Source of the DNA: Panagrolaimus kolymaensis
Lineage: Eukaryota > Nematoda > Chromadorea > Rhabditida > Panagrolaimidae
Assembly (NCBI GenBank): GCA_028622995.1
Contig: JAJQJQ010000003.1
Coordinates: 5,890,001 to 5,954,000, forward strand
Reading direction: 5' to 3'
DNA: 64,000 nucleotides
Of this stretch, positions 25,611 to 37,696 are shown piece by piece. Under the pieces are notes generated by a model that worked only from the letters and a program-made list of their open reading frames with translations, was not told the origin of the DNA and made no database searches. The position numbers and the translations under genes are program-made. Position 1 is the stretch's first letter, and every line of letters begins with the position of its first letter.

Positions 25611-26399
25611 TCTATAACTTTTTTAAATTAGCTATTTTTTATCACTTTTAAAGTTTTGAGTATCATTTTAATCAATTATGAATTACCAATATACCGACCG
25701 AAGTTTTCTTTATCCCGAAAAATTACCGAATACAGACTTTTCGTCGAGTGGATAAGTAACAGCAAGAATGGTCACTCGATCGTTCGTAGTTCGTAATTCG
25801 GAATTTTCGACCATTTTGTCCGAACATTTATCAGAAATAGGATGCTATATCGAAAAAGTTTTATTTTGTTATGGTCATAGCCTCATCAATTTCTGTACTT
25901 GTTTGAAAATATCGTTTTTTTCTTTTATCAATCATGAGTGTTTGAAAAAACTTTATTGGTAATTAAAAATAAAAATCTATGAATTTATTAAAGAATTAAG
26001 CAACATCAATGGAAAGCGATAACAGAATTTTTTTTAAAGGAAAGAAGCAGACGTTAAGAGTGCATTGCATGGGTATTCCTCTGCCAAAAAAACGTCATTG
26101 CAAGCTACATAAAAAATTGATTTTCTGAGCGCAATCAATTCCGATAGAAAAAAAGAATCAATAAAAAAGAGAAAAAATGGCAAGCTTTATTTTGAATAAA
26201 TAAAAATGGGTTGACACAAAAAAAGGCAAATTAAAAAAAGAGAAACAAAGAAATATAGTTGAGTATTAAAGGAAAATAAAATTAAGGCAATGTTTTAAGC
26301 TTTTTATTTTAAATTTGCTTTTTTTATCACGAAAAACTTTTTAAATTTTTTGTTTCAATACAAAGTTGCATGCTTTTTTAATTCAATTTTTTTTAATAA

Positions 26400-26565
26400 A
26401 AACCAAACAATAGATAAAAGTTACGAAAGTTTAAAGTTAAAGAAGCTGCAAAAATTCATGAGTTTTGTAAAAGCTTAAATTAAATGAAAAAAGAGAACTA
26501 ATGTAAATAAATTCCAAGACTCTAAATCAACCACCATCTCTCCTGGCTCAATTTTTTTTTAAAAA
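26400..26565 (-). repeat. Dispersed repeat R, copy 2 (inverted), abutting copy B
   Basis: Reverse complement of 29500-29620: the blocks CCATCTCTCCTGGCT and GAGTTTTGTAAAAGCTTAAA correspond to AGCCAGGAGAGATGG and TTTAAGCTTTTACAAAACTC. It begins directly beyond the premature end of the copy B coding region, so it may mark the breakpoint that truncated that gene. Confidence 0.7.
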
Positions 26566-26574
26566 AGTAAAAAT

Positions 26575-27893
26575 TTAATCAGCTTCATCAACGTTTTTGA
26601 AATTTTTCAAAATTTCACTTCTTTTTTCAGCATCATCAAATTGAACTTGAGATAATTCCATGTTCATTAAGGTGACTTCGATAAGTGCCACCATGATAAC
26701 ACAAGAATTGTAGCTATTTTTTAATTGAAATTGAGGTGGCAATATTTCTGGTTCAAGGATAAGAACTTCTTCCATACAACATAAGTTTTTTGCGAAATTT
26801 CGAACTTTATTTTTGACATCCATATTTTCCAATGGGTCAATACCAGAACGATGTAAAGAATCAAAATATTTAATTTCATTTTTTTCCAAATCAAATAAAT
26901 AAAGTAAATAATGATTGTGGATGGAAAAAGGGAAATAAATGAATTTTGTTGTTTCCTTTATTCCATTTAATGATGGAAGTTCTTTTTTAATTTCATTAAG
27001 TTCAAAAATGAATACTTCATTTCTTCTTTGATTTGCCGCATAAATTAGTTTCAATTCTAATTCCATTATGGCTGCAGGAATAATATCCTTTTTTCGGATT
27101 CTTGGACATTCAGCCTAAAAATATAATCAAAATTAATAAAGAAAATACTAGATTATTTTATAAATTACTTGTTTGCTTCCAGCCTTGTCTTTTGTTGGAA
27201 GAAAGGGAATATGTTGTTTGACAGTTTTCCAAATCTGAGACACTGCTGATTTTTTCTAAAAATAGAAAAATTTAGTAATATATTTACCTTAGTTATTCCA
27301 TCACTTACAAGATCTCTTGTAAAAGGATCTTCTTCATCTGAAATTGAAATTCTTAAAGGGACATAGCTATTTCATGCCTTTTCAAAAATTTCGATACTGG
27401 GGCTGATAGGAACAGTTGGAGCGGCGCGTGTTTGAATTACCGTGTCACTTTCTGTCTTACACGGTAATTCAAACACGCGCCTTACCAAGTGTAACTTTGA
27501 GTCCCCACTATCGAAATTTCAAAAAAGGCATGAAATAGCTATGTCCCTTTAATCTAGCCATTTCATTTTTAAAAGGGGTTGTTTTTGATCCAATGGGAGC
27601 ATATAAAAATTCTTTCTAAAAACTCATTTTGTTTGATTACATTTAAAGAAAAAAATAAGATAGGTATTACATGGTTTGAGACACAGCCGCGCTGATTAGT
27701 TTCCATTCTAATATCGGCACCACCAAGGATGCATTTGGAATTGCATTTGCAAACTAAAAAAAAACAAGAAATTTAACTCTCATTTTTTCAAATAAAAAAC
27801 GTACATTAGCTTTGTTGTCTCTCTGGCTATATCGATTGAATCTCGACGCGCCCTTTCATCTTGTAATTCAAGGGAGGAATTGCTGGATGACAT
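26575..27893 (-). pseudogene. Pseudo-Ulp1-like family, copy B: truncated and interrupted
   Basis: Exons matching copy A are readable on the minus strand: 27615-27309 (FLYAPIGS...FKNEMAR), 27255-27169 (KSAVSQIWKTV) and 27114-26575, which carries the first domain (IYFPFSIHNHYLLYLF, KYFDSL, SYNSCVIM). The protein then stops at NVDEAD, where copies A and C continue into the second domain. Exon 27615-27309 is split by a 200-bp hairpin element. A candidate start exon at 27893 (MSSSNSSLELQDER) does not join the following exon in phase by any splice that I can find. These defects together point to a pseudogene, although the 163-codon frame at the end is still open. Ser or the next Cys stands at the catalytic Cys position. 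Confidence 0.65.
27353..27552. mobile_element. TTAA-flanked hairpin MITE inside copy B
   Basis: The element starts TTAAAGGGACATAGCTATTT and ends with the inverse, AAATAGCTATGTCCCTTTAA. Arms of about 50 bp enclose a second perfect stem (GGCGCGTGTTTGAATTACCG with its inverse). Both ends carry TTAA, the target duplicated by piggyBac-type elements. No transposase is encoded. Removing the element with one TTAA restores the exon frame MARLRISISDEED, which matches MAVLRKK in copy A. Confidence 0.88.
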
Positions 27894-29339
27894 AATTAAT
27901 TAATTGAAGACCTATAAAAATAAATTAAGAAGAAAAGAAAAAAACGTTGATAAATTCAAAGTAAATTCGAAAAAAAGCTTCAATTAAAACAAATTATTAT
28001 TTTAACTAATGACAAAATTAATAAGGGACAAAATATGGCAGCCTCATGAACAAGTCGTAATTTTTTCGGCAACAAAAATTAATACTTAAAATTGAAAAAA
28101 AAAGACAATGAAATAAATATGTATGAAACAAATTGATTTCTTTGTTGATCAACATTATCTTCAAATTTAAGTCGATGAATGAAAACAGGAAAAAAAAGCA
28201 AAAAGTATGAAAATAACAATTTATAAACCTTTTTTTAACCGCATTTTTTGAAAGGTTCTATGATTTTAGAAAAACTTTATTTACATTTCTTTTGAAGTTT
28301 TTAATTTTGAAAATGGAATCATGAGGTTCCATATATCGAAAAGTGAGGGAATGAATTACTTGTGACATGCTTTTTTATTCTCTTGAATAATTAAATGACC
28401 AAAACTGCTTGATAAAAAAAAATTTATATCTTTTTTCAACATTAATTTCTTATTTACGCAATTGGGAGAAAAAAATATATAGCAAAAACAAACTATTTTT
28501 TTTTCTTCGAAAAAGAGAAGAAAAAAAATAAAGATTGAAATCGCTTCTTTTACGCTTCTCTCTTCTTTTTTTTTTTGTCCGTGAAATCATTTCTTTCCAT
28601 ACATTTTGCTTTCGTTTAGCAGCTCTTACTTTTATTTTATTATTTTTTAAATTTTTTATTTATTAAAATTTTTTTTTGTAAAGAATTTAACTTTCCTTAG
28701 CTAAAATAGCTATTGGGAATAAAAAAAATGAAGCCATGCTACATCACCAAAAAAGGAAGAAACCGATTGGTTTCTATGAAATTAAAAAAAATCGATGTTA
28801 TTTGCTGGATTTATTTTTGTTTTTCCCCAATTTTTGGCAAAAAAAGATTTATAAAAGCCATGCTCGTGGAACGCAAAAAAAATTCTCAAATGGGGATATA
28901 GAAGCCATTATGGAATCCACTATTTCCATGGATGGCCTAACAGTTTTAAAAATGAGTGATTTGAATTTTGAGACAGAAAGAGCCTATATCAAATTGTGCA
29001 TTTATTTGAAAAGTTCATCATTGAATTTATCGAAAAATAGTAACAAAACAATTTTGTGGAAATAAAAAAAAAATGGATGTCAAGAAACTTGTCGCTTTTT
29101 AACCTTTTTTAAGTATGTAACACCATTTCTTTTTTTTCATTTGATATTTGTTAATTTCTTTTAATGATTTTTTAAGTTTTATGTTGATAGATAATGCTAA
29201 TCTTGATTCATAATTTTATTTTCTAAAAACACAATTATTGTTTTCCATAAAACATTTGTTAATATGTGAATTTTTTTTATGATCTTGAGCTAATAAATTA
29301 ATTGTTTTTTGATCATCCTTTAAACATTTTTTATTCGTT
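27894..29339. other. Gene-free AT-rich stretch
   Basis: Nothing here has exon-like structure. A purine/pyrimidine-rich stretch at 28490-28640 (CTTCGAAAAAGAGAAGAAAAAAA and beyond) resembles 42955-43060 and may be an old dispersed repeat. Two overlapping open frames at 28713-29065 have no recognisable content. Confidence 0.4.
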
Positions 29340-29620
29340 TTAGATTCACCGGTTGTGACGATTTTGTTCTTTGAGAAGATCATGTTTGTCTCTTTGTTGT
29401 TTTTTAAAATTAAACAAAATTGCTTTCAAGATTCTAATTTATTTTTTATTTCTCTTCTGGAAATAAAGAAAAAAGAAAAAGTGTTTTCAACTTTTTGGAT
29501 TAATGCCAATCTAGCCAGGAGAGATGGCGGTTTATTTAAAGTTTTCAAATTTTTTTACGTTAGTTCTCTTTTTTCATTTAATTTAAGCTTTTACAAAACT
29601 CATTTGAAACAAGAGCATCC
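29340..29620 (+). repeat. Dispersed repeat R, copy 3
   Basis: Same order of blocks as copy 1 (25340-25610) and inverted relative to copy 2 (26400-26565). The AGCCAGGAGAGATGGCGG block and the TTTTCATTTAATTTAAGCTT block are the best conserved. An overlapping open frame is considered fortuitous. Confidence 0.65.
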
Positions 29621-30142
29621 GAATTAATTAACAATAATTTTTTCTTTTGAATTTCCACGAAATCTGGTGAACTTAATTTTTGTTTCCATAGTTTTTTGGA
29701 AAATAGGAATTGTTCAATTCTCATAAATAAATAAGAAATATAAATTTTCACGAAATCAAAAAAAAAATTTAATTTATAAGAAATAATAAGTTTTATTTTT
29801 CTCTCCTTAGACACATCGATTTCGTTATTGAAACATATTTTTACTTTATATTTAGAAAGTTTTCAACAACAAAAATTAAAAAATGTTTAAGTGACAGTAT
29901 TAAATATTTTTAAATATAAACAGGCAACTTTGAGTTAAAAAGTTAAAACCTCAAAAAAAAATTTCGATCACAAAAAAAAATTTTTTCATTGCACAGAAGC
30001 AAATATAGAAAAAATAATAAATATTGTCTCAATTTTTTTTCTTTAAATAATACAAAATGCTTTTTTGCTCTTTTAAATAAAAGAGTTAAATAAGAAACAT
30101 TTTTGAATGTATTTTTTCTGCCATACGTAATTAAAAAAGAGA

Positions 30143-30152
30143 TATATAAAAG
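30143..30152 (+). promoter_or_regulatory. Candidate TATA box upstream of the DUF19-like gene
   Basis: TATATAAAAG lies about 470 bp upstream of the chosen start. Some 50 bp downstream is a strong splice donor (AAGTAAGTGG at about 30218), so a non-coding or tiny first exon spliced to the coding exons is possible. In AT-rich DNA such motifs also occur by chance. Confidence 0.35.
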
Positions 30153-30618
30153 CTGCTCCTCGTTTGTTTTGAGTTTTGTGGTTGCTTGCAAATCGATAGT
30201 TGTCTCCATGAATAAGTAAGTGGTTTAAGTCTGGCTTTAATGTGGAACATGAGACAGCTGCAATAAGATATCGAGACGAACGTTAAACATGTGGTTTGGA
30301 CGTTTGCGCTATGATATGAGGCAATGTCTTCTCGCATTGCAATAAAATGTAACTATTTCTCTTTTTATCATAGCTCTTCAAGCTTTCAGTAAAACCTTCT
30401 CTTTTTACATTTTTATATCTCTTTTCTAGATCGCTCAAGCTTCTTTCCCTGGTCTTTAAAAGTTCTTTGATTTTAACCTTTTCTTGTCACCTTTTCTTAT
30501 TATTCTCTTTTACATTTATTCGTGGTTTTGGATTAATAAAGCTTTGGATTTTATTATTTGGTTCAAGATCTTTCAGTTTTGTTACTCTATATGATTTTTG
30601 CATGGTAAAAGCAAAAAA

Positions 30619-32039
30619 ATGTGCCAAATTGTTCTTGGTTGTAAGATTTTCTTACTTTTTGTAATCGCAAAAAAAAATAATTATAATTTTAGTTTTGTTC
30701 CTCTTCATTAGCTGTTCTGGATATACACTTGATGAAGTAAAAACTTTTGAAAAAGCTTTAAAATGCTTCGAAAATTTAAACCAAACACTTGAAGATGCTT
30801 GTCAAATCAAAGAAAATCTTAAAGCCAAGTAGTTTTTAATTTTATCACAAAATAGTTAAACATTCTACGATTTTAGTAAACAAATGCCTTTACAAATTAT
30901 GTGCTTTAAACAGCAATATTTAAATAATGGATGCAATATGAAACAATGGAAAAATGTATGCAACAGATTCGTCACTGTCCGTTACGACGATGTCCATGAT
31001 CTTCGTCATTATGAACTAATTCATCCTGCTCGCTACGCCTGCAACGAAAATGATAAAGCTTTTGAATGTCTTTTGACGGCTTCCCACAATACGACTGATG
31101 ATGAATGTCCCGATGTGAATTTTTTTCTTAACGGCACTCAAGAAATTTGGCTTAATAAGAATCAAAATGATTTCGATATTGAGTAAAAAACTTATATATT
31201 AATTAATAATTTTTTTACAATTTAGAGAATATACCCGTTTATCAGTTTCGTGTCTCAAGAAATATTATTTAAATAATAGCTGTGAAGAACAGGAATGGAC
31301 GCGTGTATGTTTAAAAGGAATGGATAGTTTTGACATCAAAATTATTGGAAAAGATATGTTAACTAATATTGGAGAAAAATATTGTATTAATGGTAAAGAT
31401 ACGGATTATGAATGTTTAGAAAATGCAACAAAAGAAATGAGTAAAGATTCCTGTCCTGAATTAATTTATTCAGAAAATCAACATAGCGAAACACAGTAAA
31501 TAAAATGAATTTTAACTATGTTTAAATAATAATTTTCCGTTTTTAGTGAAGTGGCCCGTCAACAAATTTCATGCTACAAACGTCATTATTTGAATCATGA
31601 TTGTAATATTGGAGAATGGCAACGTGTTTGTAACAAAAAAGTCGATAATAATTCCATGATTTTGTTTGATTCTGAAGCCTTTATGTTTTACAAAAAGTAT
31701 TGCAATGTATTAACATTTAACCTTGATCCATTTTATTATTGTTATAAGAAAGCTATTAAACAAATGAAAAAAGATGCATGCCCTGAACTTAATCATGCTA
31801 TTGATAACAACGCCCATATAAAGTATCTTCATTTTTATTAATATTTTATGCCATTAAATTTTTTTAAATTTTTTAGATACGTTATTGATGGACATGCCGC
31901 ATGCCACAAACGAATGTATATTAACCATGGGTGTGATTTGACTGAATGGAATCGCATTTGTCATGCTATGATAAAAACTGAAGAATTTGAAAATTATGGA
32001 ATGCATATTGAATATGGCAGAGAATTTTGTGATTATTGA
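30619..32039 (+). CDS. Secreted protein of four DUF19/T20D4.11-like cysteine modules (390 aa)
   Basis: Six exons join in phase: 30619-30640, 30693-30828, 30877-31182, 31226-31495, 31547-31822, 31877-32039. The first 20 residues (MCQIVLGFLFLFISCSG) form a signal peptide split by intron 1. Modules carry the pattern C-x9/10-C-x6-C, as in CFKQQYLNNGC...W...VC, CLKKYYLNNSC...VC, CYKRHYLNHDC...VC and CHKRMYINHGC...IC, and most are followed by a later Cys trio ending in ECL or CP(E/D). The last module stops early at EFCDY. All introns from the second on are in phase 2 and separate modules. DUF19-type proteins are nematode secreted proteins of unclear function. AATAAA at 32097 fits as polyadenylation signal. 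The start relies on a single donor of the right phase. Confidence 0.8.
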
Positions 32040-32391
32040 AGTTTTTAAAAATTAAAATGTTTAATCGAATCTTTATGACACATTGTTTTATTGAAAAATA
32101 AATAAATAGTATCAGCATTAAGAAATTTGAGAAATTTTGTTGACGATTTAAACCATTAAAAAAAATAAGCAAATGCGTCTGTCAAAGCAAACTTAAATTG
32201 GATCACGAAATGAGAAAATTTATTGAAGATAAAAAACGAATTTCTAAAAATAAAAAAATAACAACAAAAGTAAATTTCAGAATCAGATGATGAAAAAAGT
32301 AATGAAGATAATGATGGAGAAAATTGGTAAAAATGATAAAAATAATTTTTGAATATTTTTGCAACTTGAGTATATTACTTTTCGTAAAGCT
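32040..32391. other. Convergent intergenic region
   Basis: Short stretch between two genes that converge. Around 32281-32335 a TTTCAG is followed by an acidic open run (SDDEKSNEDNDGEN) ending in a good donor, which looks like a stray exon, but no partner exon was found. Confidence 0.4.
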
Positions 32392-34358
32392 TTAATTAAT
32401 ATAAAGGAGATTTGCATCCACACGAATTTGTTGATTTTGTTTTACAAGAATAGTTGAATTTGAAAGTGTAACATTTTCAATTAAAGGGATAGGAATGCCT
32501 ACTCGAAGAGCAGTATCTGCAGCAACCGTAATGAGAGGTTTGAGAATGAGTTCCAAAGCTTTTAAAAATCTAAAAAAAGTGAATTAGACGTTCAAAAAAA
32601 AGAAGAATTGCATTTGCTTACGAAGGATTAAAGTTTCCAATTTTTGATGAAATTTGTTCAAAATGTACGGTAGTTGCATTAAGTTCACCCACAACTTTGT
32701 TATTAAAAATATGAGGATCAACAGAAGATGAGGAGCTCATCTTCAATCTTGCAAGAATGACTGGATTTTTCTTTGTTGGATATAAATGGAAATCAATATA
32801 AAATGAAGTATTAACAAAAATATTATCGGTTGTCATTTCACAATTTGGTGCTGCACTGCTTGAAAATGCCATATCCACATATTGATCAGGGTATAGTTGC
32901 TTTAATTTTGGGAACCATCTACCCAAACACAAATCCCAAATATGGCATCTAAAAGTTCAATTTTATCGAATGTTTTTTTATATTTTAAGCTTACGAGGTT
33001 GCTAAAAATTTTCCAAGACTTCCTGAAAGATCTTTATCAATAACAAATTTGAACATATTGCTTTGATGAGCCGAATCAAGTACGCAATCAACCACCGTTT
33101 CCGAAAGCCAGATGTTTGCCATAAATTCAGTTGTGTCAGGGGCATCTAAAAAAAGTCATTAAAAACGTTTTATTACTAAACCTAATTTTTTTTTAAATCG
33201 TACCAAGTTTCACAGGAATAAAAGGCAAATCACATGTGTGATTTCCAATTGAAACATCAATTAATGCATCACCTTGAACATAATTTTTTGTTATAATTGG
33301 ATTATCTATTAAACCATAATCCAAGAAGATATTATTTGTTATTTCTACATGTGTTTCTAATGCCATCAATGCATCATTAGCTTCCGTAAGTAATACGCTT
33401 CGAGTCAAATCACAAAACTAAAAAATAAAAGCAAACATATTTTTTCAATAAAAAAATTAACTTTTATTGCAAAAAAACAAGCATGTGTTTTTTCACAAAC
33501 CTGAGAGTGAATGGCAGTTTTAATAGCCGAAGCTAAAGGTCCTTTAAATAAATTTATAATCCATGTTATAACATTTCCACTTAAGCTCATATGCAAATTT
33601 ATGACGTCAGCAGTGCAATTATATATTTGAATCTATAAAATAATTTATATAATGCGTGAATTTTAATAACTTTTTTGTTGATGACTTTTTTTAAACTACT
33701 AAATAAATACCTGTGGATGTTTGTTGTAACCGTATGCTCCAACAGTAAGCATGGATCGAATGTCGCTTGCAGTCACGTCAACTTCTCCACTCAAATGTAT
33801 CTAAAAAAAATGTACTTGGCAAAGTTATAAAATTTGTTTGACTTTCAAAAAAAATTAATTGATGAAAAACTATACTTTTGCTAAAAATGTGTAATCAGCA
33901 TTCCATACACCTTTGAGTCGAAGGGCGCCATCTCTCGAATTCCACGTAATTCCTTTGTCAGGTGCAAGATTAAATTGAAATTTGGGTGATTCAAATTTCA
34001 TTAATTTCAATGCCCCAACTTCGACATTTCCACTACCAGGTCCGCCTTCAATTGGTAAACTTATATTTGGAATAGTTAAACGAGGAAGTTCACGAGTAAC
34101 CTAAAAACAAAACAAAAAATGAGTTACAGTAATACAAAGAAGAAGACCTCCTCAATGTAAACAACATACAATTTTGTGACCAATTTGACTAAAAAAATTT
34201 AAGCCTTTCATGTTGAGTCTAACTCCAACAGTTGAAGCTTTCTTTGTATCATTTTTGTTTTCAGATTCAGCATCATCGTTGGTTGAAAAATTCACAAGGT
34301 AACGCGCCGAAATCAAAGCAATTCCCAAACTAAATAAAAAGAAGATAGACAATTTCAT
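32392..34358 (-). CDS. BPI/LBP/CETP-family lipid-binding protein (501 aa)
   Basis: Secreted, boomerang-shaped lipid-transfer or LPS-binding family. Eight exons join in phase: 34358-34170, 34100-33876, 33800-33711, 33632-33501, 33417-33204, 33145-32995, 32948-32622, 32569-32392. A signal peptide (MKLSIFFLFSLGIALISA) opens the protein. The N-terminal barrel shows KGLNFFSQIG, LPRLTIPNISLPIEGG with VEVGALKL, WNADYTF and a Cys in YNCTADV that could pair with LTRS-adjacent FCDL, as in family members. The C-terminal barrel ends in RVGIPIPLIENVTLSNSTI, the typical closing segment. Length fits the family (about 480-500). A low-complexity insertion after the signal peptide (NDDAESENKND) is unusual. It converges on the DUF19-like gene. 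Confidence 0.9.
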
Positions 34359-36071
34359 TTCCTTTTTTCTGGTTGGTTTAAATGAAGAAAATTGAAAGAT
34401 AGATATTGAGCTTCTTTTTTTTTTTGCAAAATAAAGTTTTTTGTTTTTGCTTTATTTGATGACCTAATTTGTTTATCTTTTGAAGCAGCCAAGTCGCCTG
34501 ACGGCTGTAACTTGATAACCTCAATTGCTTTTTTTGGGAAGGCCATACTTGGGAAAGTTTTTTTAAGCTCTCTTCTTTTTTTGTTTATCGTAGATTGATT
34601 TATTATTTTTGTTGGTAATAATTTTCTTTAACCTTTAAACTCTTGACTTTTGGCAATAAAAAAGAGCCAACTAACCATGACAAAAATGTAATAATTACTC
34701 TCATGAGAGCTTTTATGTTTTTTAAATGCTCAATGAAAAAAGGATGTTTCATTTTGACTTATTTTTTACATTTTAGTTTTGCCGTTGAAAAGCTAGCTTC
34801 TGCTTCTCATTTGAAAGCAAAGCAATGAAATTTTTTTTGTCGTCGCTGTTTTGTTTTTTCTATTGAGCAACAAGAAAAAGAAGAAGAAAGCAATGCATTG
34901 AATGTCACACGCAACTTTTTTTACATTAAAGGCAGAAGGCGGGTTCTCCTCTTTCTCTTCTTTTTTTTTGTTTTTTGCGTCAACAGGCAGGCTATTTGCC
35001 ACTCGACTACTCACTCCTCTACTCTCTCTCTAGGGCGGAGCAATTTCGCGCGGCTCTTTCTTCACAAGGTCGACGTTGTTTGACGATGGCCTGGCGGCGA
35101 GTTCTTTAGTAAAAATAAAAAAAGCTAACAAGGCATCCAACTACAACAACATTGATGCCGAAAATGAAGCAGCAGCGTCACATGGAAGTATTCCATTTTG
35201 TTTTTTGTCTATGTCCCATTACTTTTTTTATTTTTGCCATCATCTCTTCTTTTTTCATTTAACAAACCAGACAAAAAAATATATTATATTTATGGAAGTT
35301 AAAACAGATAATAAAAAACTAAGTTTTATGAATGTGTTTTAAATAAGGTTTAATAAAACAAAATTTTTATTTATGTTTGACCTTTATTTTACTTTGTTTT
35401 GTTTTTGTTTATGGAAAATATTTATGATTAAAGCTTTCTCAAACTTTAAGGAACAAAATTTATTTCGATGACAAGCAATTTGTCTTTTTTGATTAAAGAC
35501 TTTGAAATTCATTTTGCGCTTGGATGACTTTTTAATCTATGTGGCATGTTTTTTTGTTGTTTTTGATAAAGTCAAACTTCATTGCTCTTAAAAAGCTTCG
35601 TCTCTAACGATTTGACAAACGAGGGTTTAAGCCATTTATTTAACAACATACATCTTCTTGAAAGAAGAAGTTTGATGATTGCCAACTGCTTAAAATCCGT
35701 TCTCTGTCATTATCTCTCTTTGCACCTTTATTTTATTTTTTCTGCCATGTTTTTTTCTTTTTTCTTTTCTCTTTTTTATCTTTTTATTTTACTTGTCACA
35801 ATTTTTTCAAATAAAAGCAGAATTAATTTCACCCATTTTTTGCCTTAATTGTTAATTTCCTTCAGACATGTGCTAAGCTAACTACGAAATTGAGAAACGT
35901 TTGTTTTATTTCTTCTTTTTTCTAAATACTTTTGTTTAATTAATTAATATAAAATTAACAGAATATTATTTTGTATCGTGGCTTTAGTATTTTTTGAAGT
36001 TGAAAGAAAGTTATTATTTTTGTAATTTTAGAAATTAAAATATAAATCAGCTGATTTTTATTTTTAAAATT
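34359..36071. other. Divergent intergenic region with a GC-richer patch
   Basis: The stretch lies between the BPI/LBP gene (minus) and the 95-aa membrane protein (plus), so it should hold both promoters. At 35000-35100 a GC-richer patch (GGGCGGAGCAATTTCGCGCG and on) with ACTACTCACTCCTCTACTCT stands out against the AT background and might be a core promoter or untranslated exon. Open frames here have no recognisable protein content. Confidence 0.4.
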
Positions 36072-37696
36072 ATGTCGACGTCGCAATCTCGCATGATTGA
36101 ATTATCAGATATTGAAATTCAACAACTTAAAGAACAAAATCAAAAACGAATTAAAAGAGTTGTTACAATTGTTGCAATTTCATTAACTTTGATATCAGTA
36201 ATATTGGTTGGAATATCGCTATCTCTTGGCCCAAAAATTGATCAGCTTGGTTAGTACATTTATTTAATCTTTATTTTTTTAAATTGACCTCTAAAATTTG
36301 CAAATTGCTCATTTTTAAAAAGAAGTAAAGCTGAAGCAAAAAATGCTTGTAATTATAGACTATGATAAGCCTCCACTAAAAATTTTAGTCAAAAAAGCTT
36401 CTTAATGTCAAGCTATTTTTTTAAGAAAAGTCTTTTAACAATTTATTGCTTCCATGAAAAATAGAAGGTAGCTATTATCCGATGTTGCTTACTGTAAAAA
36501 AAATGTAAAATTTAAGAGAGAAAAAATGCAAAAGTTTAGTAAAAAATTTTTTTATTTTACTTTTGCAAATTTTTCTCTTCGCTTTTTTTGAATGTTGCTC
36601 GGCATTTTGTGTTTTTAGTTAAAAAACAAAGGCATTCTGACGCAAAAAATTTTTCTTCAGTAGGCTGTTTTAATATTTGTTTGGTTTCAAATGATCACAA
36701 CAACAAAAAAAGTTTTTCTAAGTGTGTGCTTGTATGTATGTTTTTATGAAGGGAACCGGAAGTATGAGACTTTAATTTAAATCCACTCCACCGCGGCTCC
36801 ATTTTACATGCGAGCCGCTACAACGACTTCTCATGCAAAATTCTCAGAGAAATCATATGGGATTTCCCTCATCAAAAAAAAAAGACAAAAAAACAATAAG
36901 AAAACATATTATTTTTTGTTTTTGGAAGATCATATTTTCATTTTTTTAGAAAATAATAGTTATCAAAAAAGTAGTTAGTTGTTTGCAAATATATATATTT
37001 CGAATACAAAGAAGAAACTAAATTTTTTTAAGAAAAAAGGAAGCATCCATAAATGAGCAACAACACTGCCCATTTAACTTTTTCATTGATGACGCAAATG
37101 ATGAGACGAGGCACATTCATTTTTAAGAAAAAGATGCCACTGCCATAAAATAAGAAATAAGAAAAGAAAAAATGCTTGCTTCTTTTTTAGCTCTTTGCCT
37201 CGCTTGGTTTCTTTTGCAAGCATGATTGAATTTTTTTTGTTGCCTTTCTTTAGATTCTTTAGATATTTATTTACTCACCATAAAAAAATTCAATCAGAAC
37301 AATTGTCTTCTTTTTTTTGGCGTAAAAGTTTATGCATCATAGAGGAAGGAGGCAGGGAAAAATTGCTGTTTTTTTTGTGTAGACAAATTGGATGAATCGG
37401 ACATCTTTTTTTAAATGGAAAAAACTTGACATTTAAGTGACTCCATTTTTGAAATATATGAAGATGCAAAGCATGAAGACTAAATTGGCTTTTTTTGACT
37501 ACGCATTTCTTAACCCACTTAAAAAAATATATTTAAATCAAGCTACTAAATGCTAATACATATTTACAAATGACTTTTATTTTCAGTTAGTGAATCATTG
37601 GATGGAAAACTTTCATCAAAGGATTTATTTCTTGGACCTAAAAAGAATGAAACCGAATTTATTGATGTTACAGCGGGAATGGAAAGTTTCTTATAG
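36072..37696 (+). CDS. Small single-span membrane protein, unknown (95 aa)
   Basis: Two exons (36072-36249 and 37587-37696) join in phase 1 across a 1.3-kb intron, by far the longest in a gene here. The protein has an acidic/polar head (MSTSQSRMIELSDIEIQQLK), a basic KRIKR stretch, one hydrophobic span (VVTIVAISLTLISVILVGIS) and a polar tail ending TAGMESFL. No signal peptide is present; the basic cluster before the span suggests an N-in orientation. I do not recognise a family with certainty. The sequence after the stop stays Arg/Lys-rich, so an alternative second exon is possible. Confidence 0.65.
36517..36590. repeat. Short inverted repeat within the intron
   Basis: AGAGAAAAAATGCAAAAGT and the near-inverse ACTTTTGCAAATTTTTCTCT, separated by about 22 bp, can form a hairpin inside the 1.3-kb intron. 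No element ends or target duplications are obvious. Confidence 0.45.

Noticed and set aside
28713..29065. Overlapping open frames of 62 and 109 codons
   Set aside because: Low-complexity Lys/Phe-rich sequence without splice or family support.
32281..32335. Acidic mini-exon with good splice signals
   Set aside because: No partner exons in phase on either side.
35000..35342. Frames in the GC-richer patch between the BPI/LBP and 95-aa genes
   Set aside because: No recognisable protein; more likely promoter or untranslated sequence.
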